Below are positions 1-8,473 of a DNA stretch of 58,477 nucleotides, piece after piece. This DNA is from an uncultured Azospirillum sp. (GTDB lineage: Bacteria; Pseudomonadota; Alphaproteobacteria; RF32; CAG-239): positions 1-58,477 of the forward strand of contig UQAB01000010.1 in the NCBI GenBank assembly GCA_900538765.1, given 5' to 3'. The notes beneath the pieces are model-generated. The model was given only the letters and a program-made list of their open reading frames with translations, made no database searches and had not been told where the DNA came from. Every line of letters begins with the position of its first letter. Positions within the stretch are counted from its first letter, which is position 1. A program made the translations under genes and the position numbers.

Positions 1-32
1 GACAGCAATATTACTCGGGAAATATTCTTCAT
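1..32 (-). CDS. 5' end of a gene leaving the window (unidentified)
   Basis: Only the first ten codons are inside the window. They read M-K-N-I-S-R-V-I-L-L, starting from the ATG at position 32 on the minus strand. A strong ribosome binding site (GGAGGAT) lies just upstream and a consensus-like promoter lies at 63-91. The lysine followed by a hydrophobic stretch fits the start of a signal peptide or membrane anchor. The start region closely resembles that of the partial gene at the other end of the window (58452-58477), so the two are probably paralogues. No function can be assigned from ten residues. Confidence 0.6.
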   Translation of the reverse strand, partial: MKNISRVILL

Positions 33-62
33 CGTATCCTCCACACTTGTCATCACAAGGAT

Positions 63-91
63 ACTATAACATAAAAATTTCTACTGTTCAA
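63..91 (-). promoter_or_regulatory. sigma70-like promoter of the gene at 1-32
   Basis: On the minus strand a TTGAAC -35 box (86-91) and a TATAGT -10 box (63-68) are separated by exactly 17 bp. The same -35 box, spacing and a near-identical -10 box occur at 58390-58418 in front of the partial gene at the other window end. Confidence 0.75.
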
Positions 92-212
92 TCATTAATT
101 TTAATAAGAAGAGAGAAAAATGACAAAGAAATAAGATAAGCTGAACTTTTAACTTGTCTTTAGCCAATATGGTGTTAACTTATCAGTATTGATAATTTTG
201 AAGGGGAAAGAC

Positions 213-1832
213 ATGATTAAAACCATTGCGACGACACCTTACGCCGACCAGAAAATGGGAACCGGCGGCCTCCGTAAAAAAACAAAAGTCATGATGCAGC
301 CGAATTACTTTGAGAATTTCATCCAGAGTATTTTTAATACTGTCGGCGACATGAAGGGAAAAGTCTTCGTTGTCGGCGGCGACGGCCGTTATTATAACCA
401 AACAGCCATCCAGAAACTCATCAAGATGGCGGCAGCTAACGGCGTTAAAAAACTCATCATCGGACAGAACGGCTTTCTTTCCACCCCGGCCGGCTCGCAC
501 CTGATGTTGAAGAACCACACCAACGGCGGCTTCATCCTCTCGGCTTCGCATAACCCGGGCGGCGAAAACGGCGACTTCGGCATCAAATATGCCAACGAAA
601 CCGGCGGCCAGGTACCAACCTCCGTCAGTGACAAAATCTACGCCAATTCTAAAAACATCAGCGAATACAAAATTTATGACGCACCGGACGTCGACCTCTC
701 CAAACTCGGCACGGTCAAACTCGGCGATATGGAAATCGAGATCATAGATTCTGTTAAAGACTATGTTGAAATGATGCAGGAAATCTTTGACTTTGACGCG
801 CTGAAAAAACTGTTCAAATCCGGCTTCACCATGCGCTTTGACGCCATGAACGCCGTCACCGGCCCTTACGCCATCCGCATTTTTGAAGAGATTCTCGGCG
901 CAGCCAAAGGTTCCGTCACTCATGCCGTGCCGCTGCCGGATTTCGGCGGCCTGCACCCCGACCCTAACCTGACTTATGCCAAACACCTGGTTGACTTCAT
1001 GTTCTCGGACAAAGCCACAGACTTTGCCGGCGCCAACGACGGCGACGGCGACCGTAACATGATTCTCGGCCGCAGTTTCTTTGTCACCCCGAGTGACAGT
1101 CTGGCGATTCTCGCCGACAACTACCGTTATATTCCGGCTTACAAAAACGGCATATACGGCGTAGCCAAGTCCGCGGCAACCTCAACCGCCGTCTGCCGCG
1201 TCGCCGAGAAAAACAACCTCCCCTGCTATGTCGTACCGACCGGCTGGAAATATTTTGTAAACCTCATGGATTCCAAACGCATCACCCTCTGCGGAGAAGA
1301 AAGCTTTGGATCCGGCTCTTCCCACATCCGTGAAAAAGACGGCATCTGGGCGATTCTCTTCTGGTTGAGCATTATCGCCGCCACCGGAAAATCCGTTGCC
1401 GAAATCACCCGTGAAAACTGGAAAAAATACGGTCGCAGCTACTATATGCGCTTTGACTTTGAAGGACTGGAAACCGACGTTGCCGACAAACTGATGGCTG
1501 ACCTGGAAAACAAACTCCCCGCGCTTGCCGGACAAAAATTCGGCACTTATGAAGTTTCCGAGGCTGCACCGTTTGTTTATAACGACCCGGTTGACGGCAG
1601 CGTCACCAAAAACGGCCTGGTCATTGACTTCACGAACGGCTCCAAAATCACCTACCGCCTATCCGGCACGGGTTCCAGCGGCGCCACCCTGCGCGTCTAT
1701 CTGGAACGCCCGGAATATCAGGATTTGGAAGAAGATACCCTCACCATGCTCAAAGATTTGCTGAAAATCGCCATGGATGTTGCGGAAATCACCAAGAGAA
1801 CGGGAAAAACCAAAGCCGATGTCAATACGTAA
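213..1832 (+). CDS. pgm: Phosphoglucomutase
   Basis: Predicted alpha-D-phosphohexomutase of 539 residues that interconverts glucose-1-phosphate and glucose-6-phosphate in the cytoplasm, feeding nucleotide-sugar synthesis (compare rmlA at 57.4 kb). The active-site serine loop reads SASHNPGG, the metal-binding loop reads DGDGDR, and the sugar-binding loop GEESFGSGSSH follows; a phosphate-binding segment SGTGSSGATLR lies near the C-terminus. The length is usual for the bacterial Pgm family. I chose the ATG at 213 because AAGGGG lies about seven bases upstream; an in-frame TTG at 189 lacks such a site. The stop overlaps the next gene's start by 14 bp, which suggests translational coupling. Confidence 0.95.
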   Translation: MIKTIATTPYADQKMGTGGLRKKTKVMMQPNYFENFIQSIFNTVGDMKGKVFVVGGDGRYYNQTAIQKLIKMAAANGVKKLIIGQNGFLSTPAGSHLMLKNHTNGGFILSASHNPGGENGDFGIKYANETGGQVPTSVSDKIYANSKNISEYKIYDAPDVDLSKLGTVKLGDMEIEIIDSVKDYVEMMQEIFDFDALKKLFKSGFTMRFDAMNAVTGPYAIRIFEEILGAAKGSVTHAVPLPDFGGLHPDPNLTYAKHLVDFMFSDKATDFAGANDGDGDRNMILGRSFFVTPSDSLAILADNYRYIPAYKNGIYGVAKSAATSTAVCRVAEKNNLPCYVVPTGWKYFVNLMDSKRITLCGEESFGSGSSHIREKDGIWAILFWLSIIAATGKSVAEITRENWKKYGRSYYMRFDFEGLETDVADKLMADLENKLPALAGQKFGTYEVSEAAPFVYNDPVDGSVTKNGLVIDFTNGSKITYRLSGTGSSGATLRVYLERPEYQDLEEDTLTMLKDLLKIAMDVAEITKRTGKTKADVNT

Positions 1833-2934
1833 AAGCGTTTTAACCTTAATTGGACTGGCAGCAGCGCTTGCTTTCTCGGCAAGCGCCTCTGCCGGTTTAT
1901 ACGGTTTTACCGACGCGCATCCTCTGACTCAGGAAGAAAAAATCCTCGATATGGATTTTCCGCCCGAAACCATTCTCAATTACCGCGACTTAATGCGCAA
2001 TAACATCAATATGCTGGCAGACTTCGCCCATGAGCATAATCCGGACTTTCAGATTATCCTCCACGAGGGCGGCGAACTCCTGGCCAAAGGCCTGTGGGAA
2101 TACCACCTTGAAGGCTATGAAAAAGCCCGTACTCACGGAATAGACACCTCTGACCCGAGTTTTCTGGCCGAGTTAAAACAGCTCGGCGTCACCAGTAAAT
2201 ATATGCCGGGAACGCGCGCCGCCGCCTTCCGCCAAAACATCAATGCCGTTGCCTACAATGACTTATATTGTACCCCGCGCAAACTTGACCGGGAAATCAA
2301 AGACACCGGGCTCAAACTGATTGCCGTCAGCCGCTGCCCCAACGCCAAAGCCTTTGACAAGGCCGCGGAACTCTCCGTAAAAGACGGCGTCCTCCTCTAT
2401 GCCTTTTTGCAACCGAACAAGGCCTTTCGCCACATCCGGCGCCAGCCGATAATCAACGAAAACGCCCGTAACATTTTCCGGGTTAACGAAGCGGCTAACA
2501 TCTCGCTGCTGATTGACGACAGCGCCTATCCTGACAAGGCCGCCATGATAAAAGATATCCGCAATTCCAATTATGACATTGTCGTCATCAACCCGCTGTT
2601 TCATGAAAAGGAACCGTTCAGCGCCAACGAAGTCAACAGCCTGAAATACAAAAAAAACGGCGCCCGCCGCCTGATTGTCGCCGAACAAAACATTTCGGAA
2701 GCCACCAGCGGCGCCTACTACTGGCATCAGGACTGGGAAATCGACAATCCCTCCTGGCTCCGCCGCCTGTCCTTTGCCAACAAAAACGGCATCATCACCG
2801 AATATTGGAACATCAACTGGCAGAAGATTATGTCCGAATATTTCAAAAGCATTGTCATGATAAACTATGACGGCGTCTTTTTCACCGGCGTTAACAACTT
2901 CCGTTATTTTGAAAAATTAACCCCGTTAGAATAG
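1819..2934 (+). CDS. Secreted GH114/TM1410-like putative glycoside hydrolase
   Basis: Protein of 371 residues with an N-terminal signal peptide (basic MSIRKS, hydrophobic core, predicted cleavage after A-S-A). The mature part resembles the TM1410/GH114-like family of (beta/alpha)8 proteins, some of which are endo-alpha-1,4-polygalactosaminidases. Visible family features are an EYWNINW segment followed by a YDGVFFTGVN segment near the C-terminus, and an early region containing YNDLYC. It is therefore probably periplasmic or exported and acts on an amino-sugar polymer, but the substrate is inference. The start overlaps the pgm stop, and fliQ begins 10 bp after the stop, so it sits inside an operon with flagellar export genes. 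The family assignment rests on motif resemblance only. Confidence 0.65.
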   Translation: MSIRKSVLTLIGLAAALAFSASASAGLYGFTDAHPLTQEEKILDMDFPPETILNYRDLMRNNINMLADFAHEHNPDFQIILHEGGELLAKGLWEYHLEGYEKARTHGIDTSDPSFLAELKQLGVTSKYMPGTRAAAFRQNINAVAYNDLYCTPRKLDREIKDTGLKLIAVSRCPNAKAFDKAAELSVKDGVLLYAFLQPNKAFRHIRRQPIINENARNIFRVNEAANISLLIDDSAYPDKAAMIKDIRNSNYDIVVINPLFHEKEPFSANEVNSLKYKKNGARRLIVAEQNISEATSGAYYWHQDWEIDNPSWLRRLSFANKNGIITEYWNINWQKIMSEYFKSIVMINYDGVFFTGVNNFRYFEKLTPLE

Positions 2935-2944
2935 GATAAGACTG

Positions 2945-3211
2945 ATGAATGAAGTCGAAGTTTTAGATATTGCCCGCGAAGCCATTTTCACCCTGCTGAA
3001 AGTGGTTAGCCCGATTCTGCTCGTGGCGCTGTTTATCGGTCTTATCATCGGTATCTTCCAGGCGCTGACGCAGATTCAGGAAATGACCCTGGCTTTCGTC
3101 CCCAAAATCCTTTGCGTTTTTGTCGCCATCATCCTGCTTTTTCCGTTCATGCTCAACCAAATGCGCATGCTCTCCGAAACCCTGTTTGATAAAATCATAA
3201 GCGGCAGTTGA
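2945..3211 (+). CDS. fliQ: Flagellar biosynthesis protein FliQ
   Basis: 88-residue inner-membrane component of the flagellar type III export gate. Two hydrophobic segments (about residues 15-40 and 52-75) flank a short loop containing the family-typical ALTQIQE segment. The length matches the FliQ family. The ATG is preceded by AGGATAAG. It is directly followed by fliR and flhB, the usual order of the export-gate genes. The stop codon TGA lies at 3209-3211, five bases before the preferred fliR start. Confidence 0.95.
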   Translation: MNEVEVLDIAREAIFTLLKVVSPILLVALFIGLIIGIFQALTQIQEMTLAFVPKILCVFVAIILLFPFMLNQMRMLSETLFDKIISGS

Positions 3212-3216
3212 CCCCG

Positions 3217-3972
3217 ATGACTGAACTCCTGAATCTGGAAATATACAAATACATCCTGATTTTTCTGCGCGTCGGCTCGGCGCTGATGCTCATGCCGGGC
3301 TTTATGACAACCTATGTCAACACCCGCCAGCGCCTGTGTATCGCCCTCGCCGTCACCGTCGTTCTCAGCCCTTTTTTAAGCCCGCTGCTTCCCCCGGCAC
3401 CAACCGATTTTGCCGAAAGCCTGCGGCTGGGCTTCATTGAAATAACCTACGGCGTCATTCTCGGGCTGGCAATGCAATGCCTGTACTTTGCCCTGAGTCT
3501 GGCCGGAAGCTTCGCCGGGCAAGCCATCGGCTTTTCCAACGCCCAGCTTTTTGACCCGACGACGCAAAGCCAGTCCATCGTTCTGGAAAGCTTTCTGAGC
3601 ATCACCGCCCTGACGGTCATCTTTGTCACCGACCTGCACCACATCATGCTCAGCGCCGTCATTGACAGTTACCGGCTTTTTCCCGTCGGCCAGAGCCTGA
3701 TGTACGGCGACTGGGCAGATTTCTTTGCCAAAACCGTCAATGACAGCTTTGTCGTCGGCTTTCAGGTCGCCTCGCCGTTCATTGCCTTTTCAATTATTTT
3801 TTACTGCGGTATGGGGCTGGTTTCACGCCTGATGCCGCAGCTCAACATCTTTTTTCTGTCGCTGCCGCTGCAAATATATCTGGGACTGGGGCTGTTGTTC
3901 ATCACCACGCCGATTATGATTCTCTGGTTCCTGAGATATTTTGAAAACGGCCTGCATCAGTTTCTCCAATAG
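3217..3972 (+). CDS. fliR: Flagellar biosynthesis protein FliR
   Basis: 251-residue polytopic membrane protein of the flagellar export gate, forming the core with FliP and FliQ. The sequence shows about six hydrophobic segments and the family-like motifs FLRVGSALMLMPGF at the N-terminus and GQAIGFSNAQLFDP in the middle. The ATG at 3217 is preferred over an in-frame TTG at 3208 that would overlap the fliQ stop. flhB follows after ten bases. Confidence 0.95.
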   Translation: MTELLNLEIYKYILIFLRVGSALMLMPGFMTTYVNTRQRLCIALAVTVVLSPFLSPLLPPAPTDFAESLRLGFIEITYGVILGLAMQCLYFALSLAGSFAGQAIGFSNAQLFDPTTQSQSIVLESFLSITALTVIFVTDLHHIMLSAVIDSYRLFPVGQSLMYGDWADFFAKTVNDSFVVGFQVASPFIAFSIIFYCGMGLVSRLMPQLNIFFLSLPLQIYLGLGLLFITTPIMILWFLRYFENGLHQFLQ

Positions 3973-3982
3973 AGGATAAGCC

Positions 3983-5059
3983 ATGGTAGCAGAAGACGAC
4001 GATGAAACCTCGAAAACCGAAGAACCTTCGGAACGAAAGATATCCAAAGCCAAAGAAGAAGGCGACGTTGCGATATCCCAGGACGCCAAGAGCTTTATTA
4101 TGCTTTTGGGCATGCTTTTTGTCGTCTGGCTCATTCTGCCGCTGATGGGACGCTGGTTTTACAACGCCTTTTCCGGCTTCATCGAACACCCCGAAGCCTT
4201 CCCGACAGATTCCCGCCACCTGCAGCGCCTTCTGCTCGACTGCTTCATCGCCATTTTGAAAATCCTCGGCATTCCCTTTGCCATTTTCATGCTTTTGGGC
4301 GTTTTTGCCAGCATCATGCAAACCGGCTTTGTCTATGCGCCAAAAAAACTGGCGCCCAACTGGAACAAGCTCAACATCTTCGCCGCGCTGCCCAACTTCA
4401 TCAACATGAAGAAAATTGTTGAAAGCTTAAAAGGCATTATCAAAATCGCCGTCATTTCTTATATCGCGATTCTGGTTCTCCGGCCTTATCTGGAAAAAAG
4501 CGAACTCATGCCGGCCATGGAACCGATAACAATTTTAAGATTTATTCATAAAATCGTGGTATTGTTGATTTTCACGATTGTGCTGGCCGTTCTGGTCATC
4601 GCCATTGCCGACTTTGCCTACCAAAAATATTCGCATTTGAAAAAACTGCGTATGACCAAACAGGAAGTCAAAGACGAATATAAGCAAATGGAGGGCGACC
4701 CACTGGTCAAATCGCGTATCCGGCAGCTGCGCGTCGAACGCGCCCGCCGCCGCATGATGGACAATGTCCCCAAGGCCGACGTGGTTATCGTCAACCCGAC
4801 GCACTACGCTGTTGCCCTGAAATATGACATGAACACTATGGACGCTCCTGTCGTCACTGCCAAAGGTCTGGACAGCCTGGCGCTGCGCATCAGGGAAATC
4901 GCCGAGGAAAATGACGTCCCCATTGTGGAAAATCCGCCGTTGGCGCGCGCTTTGTTCGCCTCCGTCGATTTGGACCAGTCCATTCCGCAAGAACACTTTA
5001 AAGCCGTAGCCGAGGTAATTGGATATGTTATGCAGCTTAAAAACAAAACGCCCGGATAA
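3983..5059 (+). CDS. flhB: Flagellar export switch protein FlhB
   Basis: 358-residue protein with a charged cytoplasmic N-terminus (KTEEPSERKISKAKEEGDV), four hydrophobic segments, and a cytoplasmic domain carrying the autocleavage site N-P-T-H at about residue 271. FlhB cleaves itself between Asn and Pro to switch export from rod/hook to filament substrates. The long basic linker before the site (KQEVKDEYKQMEGDP) is typical. An ATG preceded by GAGGATAAG defines the start. The 3' end overlaps the start of the kinase gene by 35 bp in another frame. Confidence 0.96.
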   Translation: MVAEDDDETSKTEEPSERKISKAKEEGDVAISQDAKSFIMLLGMLFVVWLILPLMGRWFYNAFSGFIEHPEAFPTDSRHLQRLLLDCFIAILKILGIPFAIFMLLGVFASIMQTGFVYAPKKLAPNWNKLNIFAALPNFINMKKIVESLKGIIKIAVISYIAILVLRPYLEKSELMPAMEPITILRFIHKIVVLLIFTIVLAVLVIAIADFAYQKYSHLKKLRMTKQEVKDEYKQMEGDPLVKSRIRQLRVERARRRMMDNVPKADVVIVNPTHYAVALKYDMNTMDAPVVTAKGLDSLALRIREIAEENDVPIVENPPLARALFASVDLDQSIPQEHFKAVAEVIGYVMQLKNKTPG

Positions 5060-7682
5060 AATTCTTGAACGACGCCTGTTGTTCCTGTCTTATTCTCTGG
5101 TGCTCCTGACCGCCGCCGTGATATTGTACATACTTTATCCCGAATACGCGTTGTACCTCATCTGCCTCATCTTCTTCATCAGCGCCTTTTGCCTCATTTC
5201 TACCATAAAAACCCTGAAAGCCGGAGAAGAAGCCATCAGTTACGGCGGCTTTGCCAACGAAATCATCAAGGACGAACAACGGATTCGCCGCATTGACAAC
5301 GCCGCTTTCGAAGCCGTCATGGAAAACGGCGCCGCCCGCGATTTTTTCAAGGAAGAAAATGTTATGGACTTTCTGGAAAAACACCTCTCTGACAACCGCC
5401 AGAACAAAGCCGCTTTCGGCCGCCTGCAAACCGCCCTGGAAAATCTCAGCCGCGAACAGGTAACGCTGTCATTGTCACTCAACCGCACGCCGGGACGCCT
5501 TTTTGACCGCGAAGACTGGTTTGAAGTCGCCGTCCGCCCCATATACCTCAAAAAAACCGACATTTTCGAAGGCCCTTACTCCATCAAGGCCATAAAAAAA
5601 GACACTTATTTTTACTGGACGGTCAAAGACGTCACCGCCGCCAGAAACATGGATCAGGTGTTTCAGGAAGAACGCCGCGGCCTGCACGACTTTCTTGATT
5701 ATCTGCCCGCCGGCCTGTACATCTGCGCCAAAGACTACCGCATTGAATACTGCAACCATGCCTTGGCCGGAATTCTCGGCCGCAGCCGCGAAGAAATAAC
5801 CGGCCGCAGCCTGAAAGACTTTCTGGCCACAAACAGCGCCCTGCCGCCGCTGCACAGTTCGTCATGGAACGGCAGCCTGTATATTGTTGACGCCGCCGGA
5901 CAACCCAAAAAATGCTTTGCCGCGCAGGAAAACTTCCGCGACAATTCCGAAATCAAAAGCCGCGGCGTGCTCATCGGCAACCTGCCGGAAGAAGGCAGCC
6001 TGCAAAACCGTCTGGAAGAAGACGAAACCCGTATCAGCAGCCTGTTTGAATTTTCTCCCGTCGGCATTCTGCTTTGCGACCGGGAATACAATATCATTGA
6101 CAGCAACAATTCGGCCGCCCTGTTTATGAATCTGGAGCGCAAACGCCTGACTGGCCGCAACCTGTCCGAATTTGTAAAAAGCGATGAAACCGCGCATTTT
6201 GCCAAAGCTTTCGCCCAGGTGGCAAACGCACAGGAAAACTTTGCCACCGCGGATGTCCGTTTAGACCTCGGCGGCAGCGGCGAACGCGTCGCCATGATGT
6301 ACATCAGCCCGCTGCGCCGGCGCCACGCCGCATCCCTGGCCGAAATAGACGGCTGCGTCATTTATATGATTGACGCTACTGCCCGCAAAAATCTGGAAAT
6401 GCAGTTTGCCCAGGCGCAGAAAATGCAGGCCATGGGACAACTGGCCGGCGGCGTTGCCCACGACTTCAACAACCTGCTGACCGCCATGATCGGCTTCTGC
6501 GATTTGCTGTTGCAGCGTCACGGCGTCGGCGACCCGTCGTTTACCGACATCATCCAGATAAAACAAAACGCCAACCGCGCCGCCGGACTGGTACGCCAGC
6601 TTCTCGCCTTCTCACGCAAACAGCCGCTGAAACCCAAGCTGATAGAAGTCACCGAAAACTTTGTCGAACTCAGCCATATGCTGAAACGTATCCTCGGCGA
6701 ACAGATAACCCTGAATTTCCACCATGGCAGCGAGCTCGGCTATATCCGCGTCGACCCGGTACAGTTTTCTCAGGTCATCATCAATCTGGCAGTTAACGCC
6801 AAAGACGCCATGAACAACCACGGCACCCTGTCCATCGCCACCCGCACCGAAACACTGCTTGAACCCTACCAGTTCGGCGCCGACACCATAAAACCCGGCG
6901 AATTTGTCGTTATTGAAGTATCCGATACCGGCTGCGGCATTCCCATAGAAAACCTCACCCGTATTTTCGAGCCGTTTTTCTCCACCAAGCAAAATGTCGT
7001 CGGTTCGGGAACCGGCTTAGGCCTGGCCATGGTCTACGGCATCGTCCGCCAGACGGAAGGCTTTATCAAAGTCAGCAGCATTATCGGCAAAGGCACCACT
7101 TTCGCCATCTACCTGCCCCGTTTTGAAAAAGAAGAGGAAACAGCGGCAAACATACAACCCAAAGCCAAAGAAGTCCTTACCGACCGGGAAGGCAGCCCGG
7201 TGCTGACCGTCAACGAAAAAATCAACTCGCCGGTTGCCATGAATCAAAAACTCATCTTCGGACTGAACGTATCGTCAATCGACCGCAGCCACGAAACCGG
7301 CGGCACGGTTGAAGACATTCGCATCCTCTTTGTCGAAGACGAAGATTCCGTCCGCGCTTTTGCCGTCCGCGCCCTCAAGAAAAAAGGCTATGACGTCGTC
7401 GGCTGCAACTCGGCGGAAAACGCTCTGGAACACCTCGAAAAAGACACCAACTTCAACCTCATGATTACCGACATGGTCATGCCCGGCATCAACGGCGCCG
7501 AACTGGCCGGCATTGTCCGGGAAAAAATCCCCGGTATCAAAATCATCCTCGCTTCCGGCTATTCAGAGGAAATTGCCCGCCGCGAACTGGCCGGTTCGGA
7601 AGATTTTGCCTTCATCGCCAAACCATTCAGCCTTGGTGACTTGACTAAAAAGGTTTTTGATGTCTTAAATAGTAAGGAATAA
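5025..7682 (+). CDS. cckA: Hybrid sensor histidine kinase, CckA-like
   Basis: 885-residue hybrid kinase. Two N-terminal membrane segments (about residues 15-60) are followed by two PAS-like domains (about 215-320 and 335-455), a dimerisation/phosphoacceptor domain with A-H-D-F-N-N (His about 479), an ATPase domain with DTGCGIP and GTGLGLAMVYG, and a C-terminal receiver (about 760-880) with VEDED and the acceptor Asp about 816 in ITDMVMPG. This architecture is that of CckA, which feeds phosphate through ChpT to CtrA and DivK-controlled cell-cycle output in alphaproteobacteria. In Caulobacter cckA likewise follows flhB. The ATG at 5025, inside the flhB end, has GAGG upstream. The name is well supported by domain order and context but not by phylogeny. 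Confidence 0.88.
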   Translation: MLCSLKTKRPDKILERRLLFLSYSLVLLTAAVILYILYPEYALYLICLIFFISAFCLISTIKTLKAGEEAISYGGFANEIIKDEQRIRRIDNAAFEAVMENGAARDFFKEENVMDFLEKHLSDNRQNKAAFGRLQTALENLSREQVTLSLSLNRTPGRLFDREDWFEVAVRPIYLKKTDIFEGPYSIKAIKKDTYFYWTVKDVTAARNMDQVFQEERRGLHDFLDYLPAGLYICAKDYRIEYCNHALAGILGRSREEITGRSLKDFLATNSALPPLHSSSWNGSLYIVDAAGQPKKCFAAQENFRDNSEIKSRGVLIGNLPEEGSLQNRLEEDETRISSLFEFSPVGILLCDREYNIIDSNNSAALFMNLERKRLTGRNLSEFVKSDETAHFAKAFAQVANAQENFATADVRLDLGGSGERVAMMYISPLRRRHAASLAEIDGCVIYMIDATARKNLEMQFAQAQKMQAMGQLAGGVAHDFNNLLTAMIGFCDLLLQRHGVGDPSFTDIIQIKQNANRAAGLVRQLLAFSRKQPLKPKLIEVTENFVELSHMLKRILGEQITLNFHHGSELGYIRVDPVQFSQVIINLAVNAKDAMNNHGTLSIATRTETLLEPYQFGADTIKPGEFVVIEVSDTGCGIPIENLTRIFEPFFSTKQNVVGSGTGLGLAMVYGIVRQTEGFIKVSSIIGKGTTFAIYLPRFEKEEETAANIQPKAKEVLTDREGSPVLTVNEKINSPVAMNQKLIFGLNVSSIDRSHETGGTVEDIRILFVEDEDSVRAFAVRALKKKGYDVVGCNSAENALEHLEKDTNFNLMITDMVMPGINGAELAGIVREKIPGIKIILASGYSEEIARRELAGSEDFAFIAKPFSLGDLTKKVFDVLNSKE

Positions 7683-7683
7683 T

Positions 7684-8460
7684 TTGCGGAAAAACAACAT
7701 GCCCCGGAATAATGTTAAACAGTTGCCTTTGGAATTTTATCACCGCCCTTACATGGGACGGGACGATTTTATGATGGCGGAATGTAATTTTGAGGCTTTT
7801 CGTCTGGTCGATTCCTGGCCGAACTGGGCTTACTTCGCCGCCTGCATATACGGCCCCGAGGGCTGCGGCAAAACCCATCTCGCCAATATTTTTTCCGACA
7901 AAGTTTCCGTTGAGGAGCATTATCCCTATAAAATTCCCTGCCTCAAAGCCTATGACCTGACGCCTGAATTGCCCCGCCGCCTGCTTGAGGCCAATCCTTG
8001 CCTTATTATTGAAGATTTGGACGGCAGCGTCGACCAGGAAACCCTTTTCCACCTTTACAATATGTACCGTGACGAAGGCGGTTCGATTCTCTTCACCGCT
8101 GCGCAGGCGCCTGCCCGCCTCAACTTTACCCTGCCCGATTTGCGCTCCCGCATGAACATCGTCCCCAGCGTGGAAATCCGCGAACCGGATGACGGCCTGC
8201 TTTCCGCCCTGCTGGTAAAATTGTTTATGGACAGACAGATAACCGTTTCTCCTGAAGTTTTAAATTACACAATTGCCAATATGCAGCGCTCTTTTGCCTA
8301 TGCGCGCAAACTGGTGGCGGAAATCGACAATATCTCGCTGGCGCGCAAACATGCCGTAACCACCGCCATTGTCAGAGAAGCCGTCAACAGCCTGGAACAC
8401 GACACGCAGGGCGAACTCTTTGCCTTTTCGGACGAAACCGGACAGGGCGAACTCTTTTAA
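7684..8460 (+). CDS. hdaA: DnaA-related regulator, HdaA-like
   Basis: AAA+ protein of about 258 residues resembling the ATPase region of DnaA. A Walker A motif GPEGCGKTH lies at about residue 60 and a Walker B IIEDLDG at about 110; the DNA-binding domain of DnaA is absent. Alphaproteobacterial HdaA stimulates hydrolysis of DnaA-bound ATP at the replisome to prevent re-initiation. The N-terminal QLPLEF segment fits the clamp-binding motif expected of Hda proteins (inference). The start is ambiguous: TTG at 7684 has AAGGA five bases upstream, while an ATG at 7699 has no good site. It lies one base downstream of cckA, linking two cell-cycle regulators. Confidence 0.82.
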   Translation: MRKNNMPRNNVKQLPLEFYHRPYMGRDDFMMAECNFEAFRLVDSWPNWAYFAACIYGPEGCGKTHLANIFSDKVSVEEHYPYKIPCLKAYDLTPELPRRLLEANPCLIIEDLDGSVDQETLFHLYNMYRDEGGSILFTAAQAPARLNFTLPDLRSRMNIVPSVEIREPDDGLLSALLVKLFMDRQITVSPEVLNYTIANMQRSFAYARKLVAEIDNISLARKHAVTTAIVREAVNSLEHDTQGELFAFSDETGQGELF

Positions 8461-8473
8461 CCAAGGACACAAA

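Noticed and set aside
183..986. Long open frame on the minus strand opposite pgm
   Set aside because: It is antisense to a conserved enzyme, has no ribosome binding site and reflects the strong third-position bias of the real gene. The same holds for long antisense frames over nagA, the RND adaptor and bamA.
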